The translations under genes were made by a program, and so were the position numbers. From Halocatena pleomorpha (GTDB lineage: Archaea; Halobacteriota; Halobacteria; Halobacteriales; Haloarculaceae): DNA of 45,551 bases. Below the pieces are notes generated by a model. That model did not search any database, was not told where the DNA came from, and saw only the letters and a program-made list of their open reading frames with translations. Location: the NCBI RefSeq assembly GCF_003862495.1, contig NZ_RRCH01000036.1, positions 1-45,551 on the forward strand, in the 5' to 3' direction. Positions 44,049-45,551 of this stretch are shown here, in pieces. The stretch's first letter is position 1. Each line of letters starts with the position of its first letter.

Positions 44049-44267
44049 ATGCAAATCAAATCAATCTACGACAGAATTGATAACTGGGTGCGGAACCTCT
44101 CATCGCTTCAGTACGCGCTTTTGGCTTGGGTCGCTGCATTCAGCGTCGGTGTTCCCACCGGCCTCATGTTCCCGTCAAACACCTTCCTCAACGCAGCACT
44201 GACCGCTGCAGGGAGTGCAACTGGGGTCGCGCTTGTCGTTTACCTCACGGGGATGCCAAATGGGTGA
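44049..44267 (+). CDS. Small two-helix membrane protein
   Basis: The 72-aa product has an amphipathic N-terminus (MQIKSIYDRIDNWVRNLSS) and two transmembrane segments, YALLAWVAAFSVGVPTGLMF and AALTAAGSATGVALVVYLTG. A TATA-like TATATATT lies about 30-35 bases before the ATG, consistent with a leaderless message. Function unknown. Confidence 0.65.
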   Translation: MQIKSIYDRIDNWVRNLSSLQYALLAWVAAFSVGVPTGLMFPSNTFLNAALTAAGSATGVALVVYLTGMPNG

Positions 44268-44611
44268 TACCGCGGACATCACTGTTGTTAATACAGTTGT
44301 CGATCCACAGTGTACATCGCATGTCCACTTCGTCCAATGAGCTCACCAAAACTGAACTGCAGGGGAAGACGAAGCGGACCTGCTCTGAGATCGTTTTAGA
44401 TGAATTCTTGTAGGACAAATAATACATTGCCCACACAATCATGTAATATATTACACAACCAACAATTTTCAATACTATTATTGAAAGAATAAATTGGTGA
44501 AGTAAAATAGGACAGAAGATGTCGACGCCACCTGATTCGATAGAGATGACTACGGGACGCGAGGGCCATCGATCTCAGAGAGGAAGAAGAGACGACACAG
44601 GGAGCAACCGC
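44268..44611. other. AT-rich intergenic stretch
   Basis: The part 44400-44510 is strongly AT-rich. The frame from 44519 to 44611 is in phase with the next gene but looks like a non-native extension. No parA-like gene, the usual neighbour of the next gene's family, is present here. Confidence 0.4.
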
Positions 44612-45029
44612 ATGAATAGTTTCAAGTCTGGTTCAGGCAACCTTGATTTCAGTGAGAATGACAGCAGTGAAGAAAAAGAAACAAAAGAGGCTGCTGATAG
44701 CGAGATATCTACTGATTCAACGTCTAGTAACGCCGCCACCTCGGCCCAGCAGTCGCCATCGTAAGCAGAAAGTTCATCAGAGCGAACAAACTCATCAAAA
44801 TATCCATACTTTGTTCGGCGAACCAATGTTGGCGACGAGCGGGAGAACCGGCTCGAAATCCCGTTCGGGACAAGGTAGCCGACCGAGAAGCTAAGTTCCG
44901 GACCGAGCTTGCTGAGCAGTTTGGGGTAGATGAGGTCCCAAACGCGAGTTTGCCCTCCTCGCGGCCTACAATGATCCTGAGCAAGTTGCTGAGCGTATGC
45001 GAGAGGAGGGATTTGGAGAGCTTGAGTAA
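44612..45029 (+). pseudogene. Decayed haloarchaeal partition-partner-like protein
   Basis: The start MNSFKSGSGNLDFSENDSSE and an acidic Ser/Thr-rich linker lead to KYPYFVRRTNVGDERENRLE, then (other frame) VRDKVADREAKFRTELAEQF and GVDEVPN, then (third frame) FALLAAYNDPEQVAERMREE and GFGELE ending at TAA 45027-45029. This order matches a protein I recall as encoded beside ParA-type ATPases on haloarchaeal plasmids. Breaks: a premature TAA at 44762-44764, a frameshift near 44865 and another near 44945. It is non-functional and suggests plasmid ancestry. Confidence 0.65.
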
Positions 45030-45110
45030 GAACCACCCCCAGGAGCTGTAGAAACACTAAGACGAATACTGATAATAGCGCCATCATTACACAACATCCG
45101 CTAGTCACGC

Positions 45111-45287
45111 CTATCCATTCGGCACGTGCTCCCCAGATGAGTGGGTGCCATCATAAGCAGCCTCGATCACCGCAGGCGCGTCGCATACCGTTTGTAGTGT
45201 TGGATCTTCGATTTGACTGTAGGTGATAAGATCGTGGGAGAGCGTCTCTGTGTAGAAATCGTCGTCATTGGTGAAAACGATGTGACA
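45111..45287 (-). pseudogene. PIN-like (DUF5615/VapC-type) toxin fragment cut by an IS element
   Basis: The fragment reads CHIVFTNDDDFYTETLSHDL, then ITYSQIEDPTLQTVCDAPAV and ends in EHVPNG before TAG. The TNDDDF motif with Asp residues is that of the last catalytic part of PIN-like nucleases of the DUF5615/Mut7-C group. The N-terminal half is missing because the frame runs into the end of the second tnpB element at about 45288. No antitoxin is visible downstream. Confidence 0.65.
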
Positions 45288-45291
45288 TCCT

Positions 45292-45311
45292 CCCCGCCGT
45301 AAACGGCGGGG
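45292..45311 (-). repeat. Right-end hairpin of a second IS1341-type element
   Basis: CCCCGCCG (45292-45299), TAAA loop, CGGCGGGG (45304-45311). The layout (hairpin, GCTTCCC, then the 3' end of tnpB on the minus strand) matches the element at 15775, and both are preceded on the plus strand by TGACATCCTC. The rest of the element lies beyond the window. Confidence 0.8.
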
Positions 45312-45353
45312 CTTCCCTTTCAAGGGGATTCCGGCCGACCGTGGCCGTAGGTT

Positions 45354-45551
45354 TCAGCCCGAATACACCGAAAGCGTCATCTGTGCGGGTTTCGCACTCG
45401 TCTTCCGGTGGACTGTGGCGGTGTCACTACCGCTCCCGTCCTGTGGTGAGTCATCGCGTTCCGGTTTCCAAGGAACGCTCTCTCCCCACGGGTCTACGCG
45501 ACGTGCAATGTTCGCCGCCGTCGCCAGATTCCACCGGAATCTGGCTGCCCG
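45354..45551 (-). CDS. tnpB: TnpB of a second IS1341-type element (C-terminal part, runs off the window)
   Basis: The frame ends at TGA 45354-45356 and reads back through ARRVDPWGESVPWKPERDDS and QMTLSVYSG, like the tail of the TnpB at 15835 (GRLNPWGESLSLKP). Just upstream, where the third RuvC Asp (ADxNAAANIA) should be, it reads RAARFRWNLATAANIA, so the catalytic Asp is not seen. A 9-bp inverted repeat at 45524-45544 lies exactly there. The copy may be inactive or interrupted. Confidence 0.75.
   Translation of the reverse strand, partial: RAARFRWNLATAANIARRVDPWGESVPWKPERDDSPQDGSGSDTATVHRKTSAKPAQMTLSVYSG
45524..45544. repeat. Perfect 9-bp inverted repeat inside the second tnpB
   Basis: CCAGATTCC (45524-45532), ACC, GGAATCTGG (45536-45544). 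It sits where the conserved RuvC Asp motif of tnpB should be encoded and where the protein similarity to the first TnpB fails. It may be the edge of another inserted element or a local rearrangement, but the window ends seven bases later. Confidence 0.4.

Overview
The window is haloarchaeal (class Halobacteria) DNA. Its proteins are very acidic, genes are often coupled by ATGA or TGATG overlaps, promoters look archaeal with TATA elements close to starts, and the families (type I-D CRISPR with Csa3, BREX with two BrxC ATPases, IS1341-like TnpB elements, a plasmid partition-partner relative) are ones I associate with haloarchaea. It looks like a defence island in accessory DNA, either a megaplasmid or a variable chromosomal region, because intact genes alternate with many gene fragments.

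Region 1 (1-10120) is a type I-D CRISPR-Cas locus. A leftward interference operon runs cas6, cas10d (with HD nuclease), csc2, csc1, cas3', then a stub of cas1, then cas2. No cas4 is present and only the last ~55 codons of cas1 remain, so the locus should interfere but probably cannot acquire spacers by itself. The CARF-HTH regulator csa3 is divergent from cas6. The locus is framed by two nearly identical leaders in inverted orientation. Each leads into an array with the same 37-nt repeat: the left array runs off the window after its first repeat, and the right array has four repeats and three spacers.

Region 2 (10120-18390) is a mosaic. It holds a small helix-turn-helix-like protein, a membrane protein coupled to a truncated P-loop ATPase, small hypothetical genes, a B3/B4-domain protein and a PadR-type regulator. 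A Gfo/Idh/MocA oxidoreductase has lost its N-terminus beside a complete IS1341/IS605-type element (tnpB plus a 45-aa ribbon-helix-helix-like gene, with end hairpins). A UvrD helicase fragment and a minus-strand pseudogene with three stops follow.

Region 3 (18418-37246) is a complete BREX system: brxA-like, brxC1, brxB, brxC2, then pglX, pglZ and brxHII. The doubled brxC and the BrxHII helicase fit the haloarchaeal type 5 layout as I remember it. The first four genes are translationally coupled. A 611-bp gap before pglX holds a small gene broken by two in-frame stops and an AT-rich promoter, so the system is probably two transcription units. PglX should mark host DNA, while PglZ, the BrxC ATPases and the helicase block unmodified phage DNA.

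Region 4 (37247-45551) is again decayed. It has the tail of an ADP-ribosylglycohydrolase directly after brxHII, an aminoglycoside-phosphotransferase-like gene with two frameshifts at six-base homopolymers, small membrane proteins and a lipoprotein. An Nramp-type metal transporter overlaps a P-loop NTPase. Last come a decayed partition-partner-like gene and a PIN-like gene cut by a second tnpB element that continues past the window edge.
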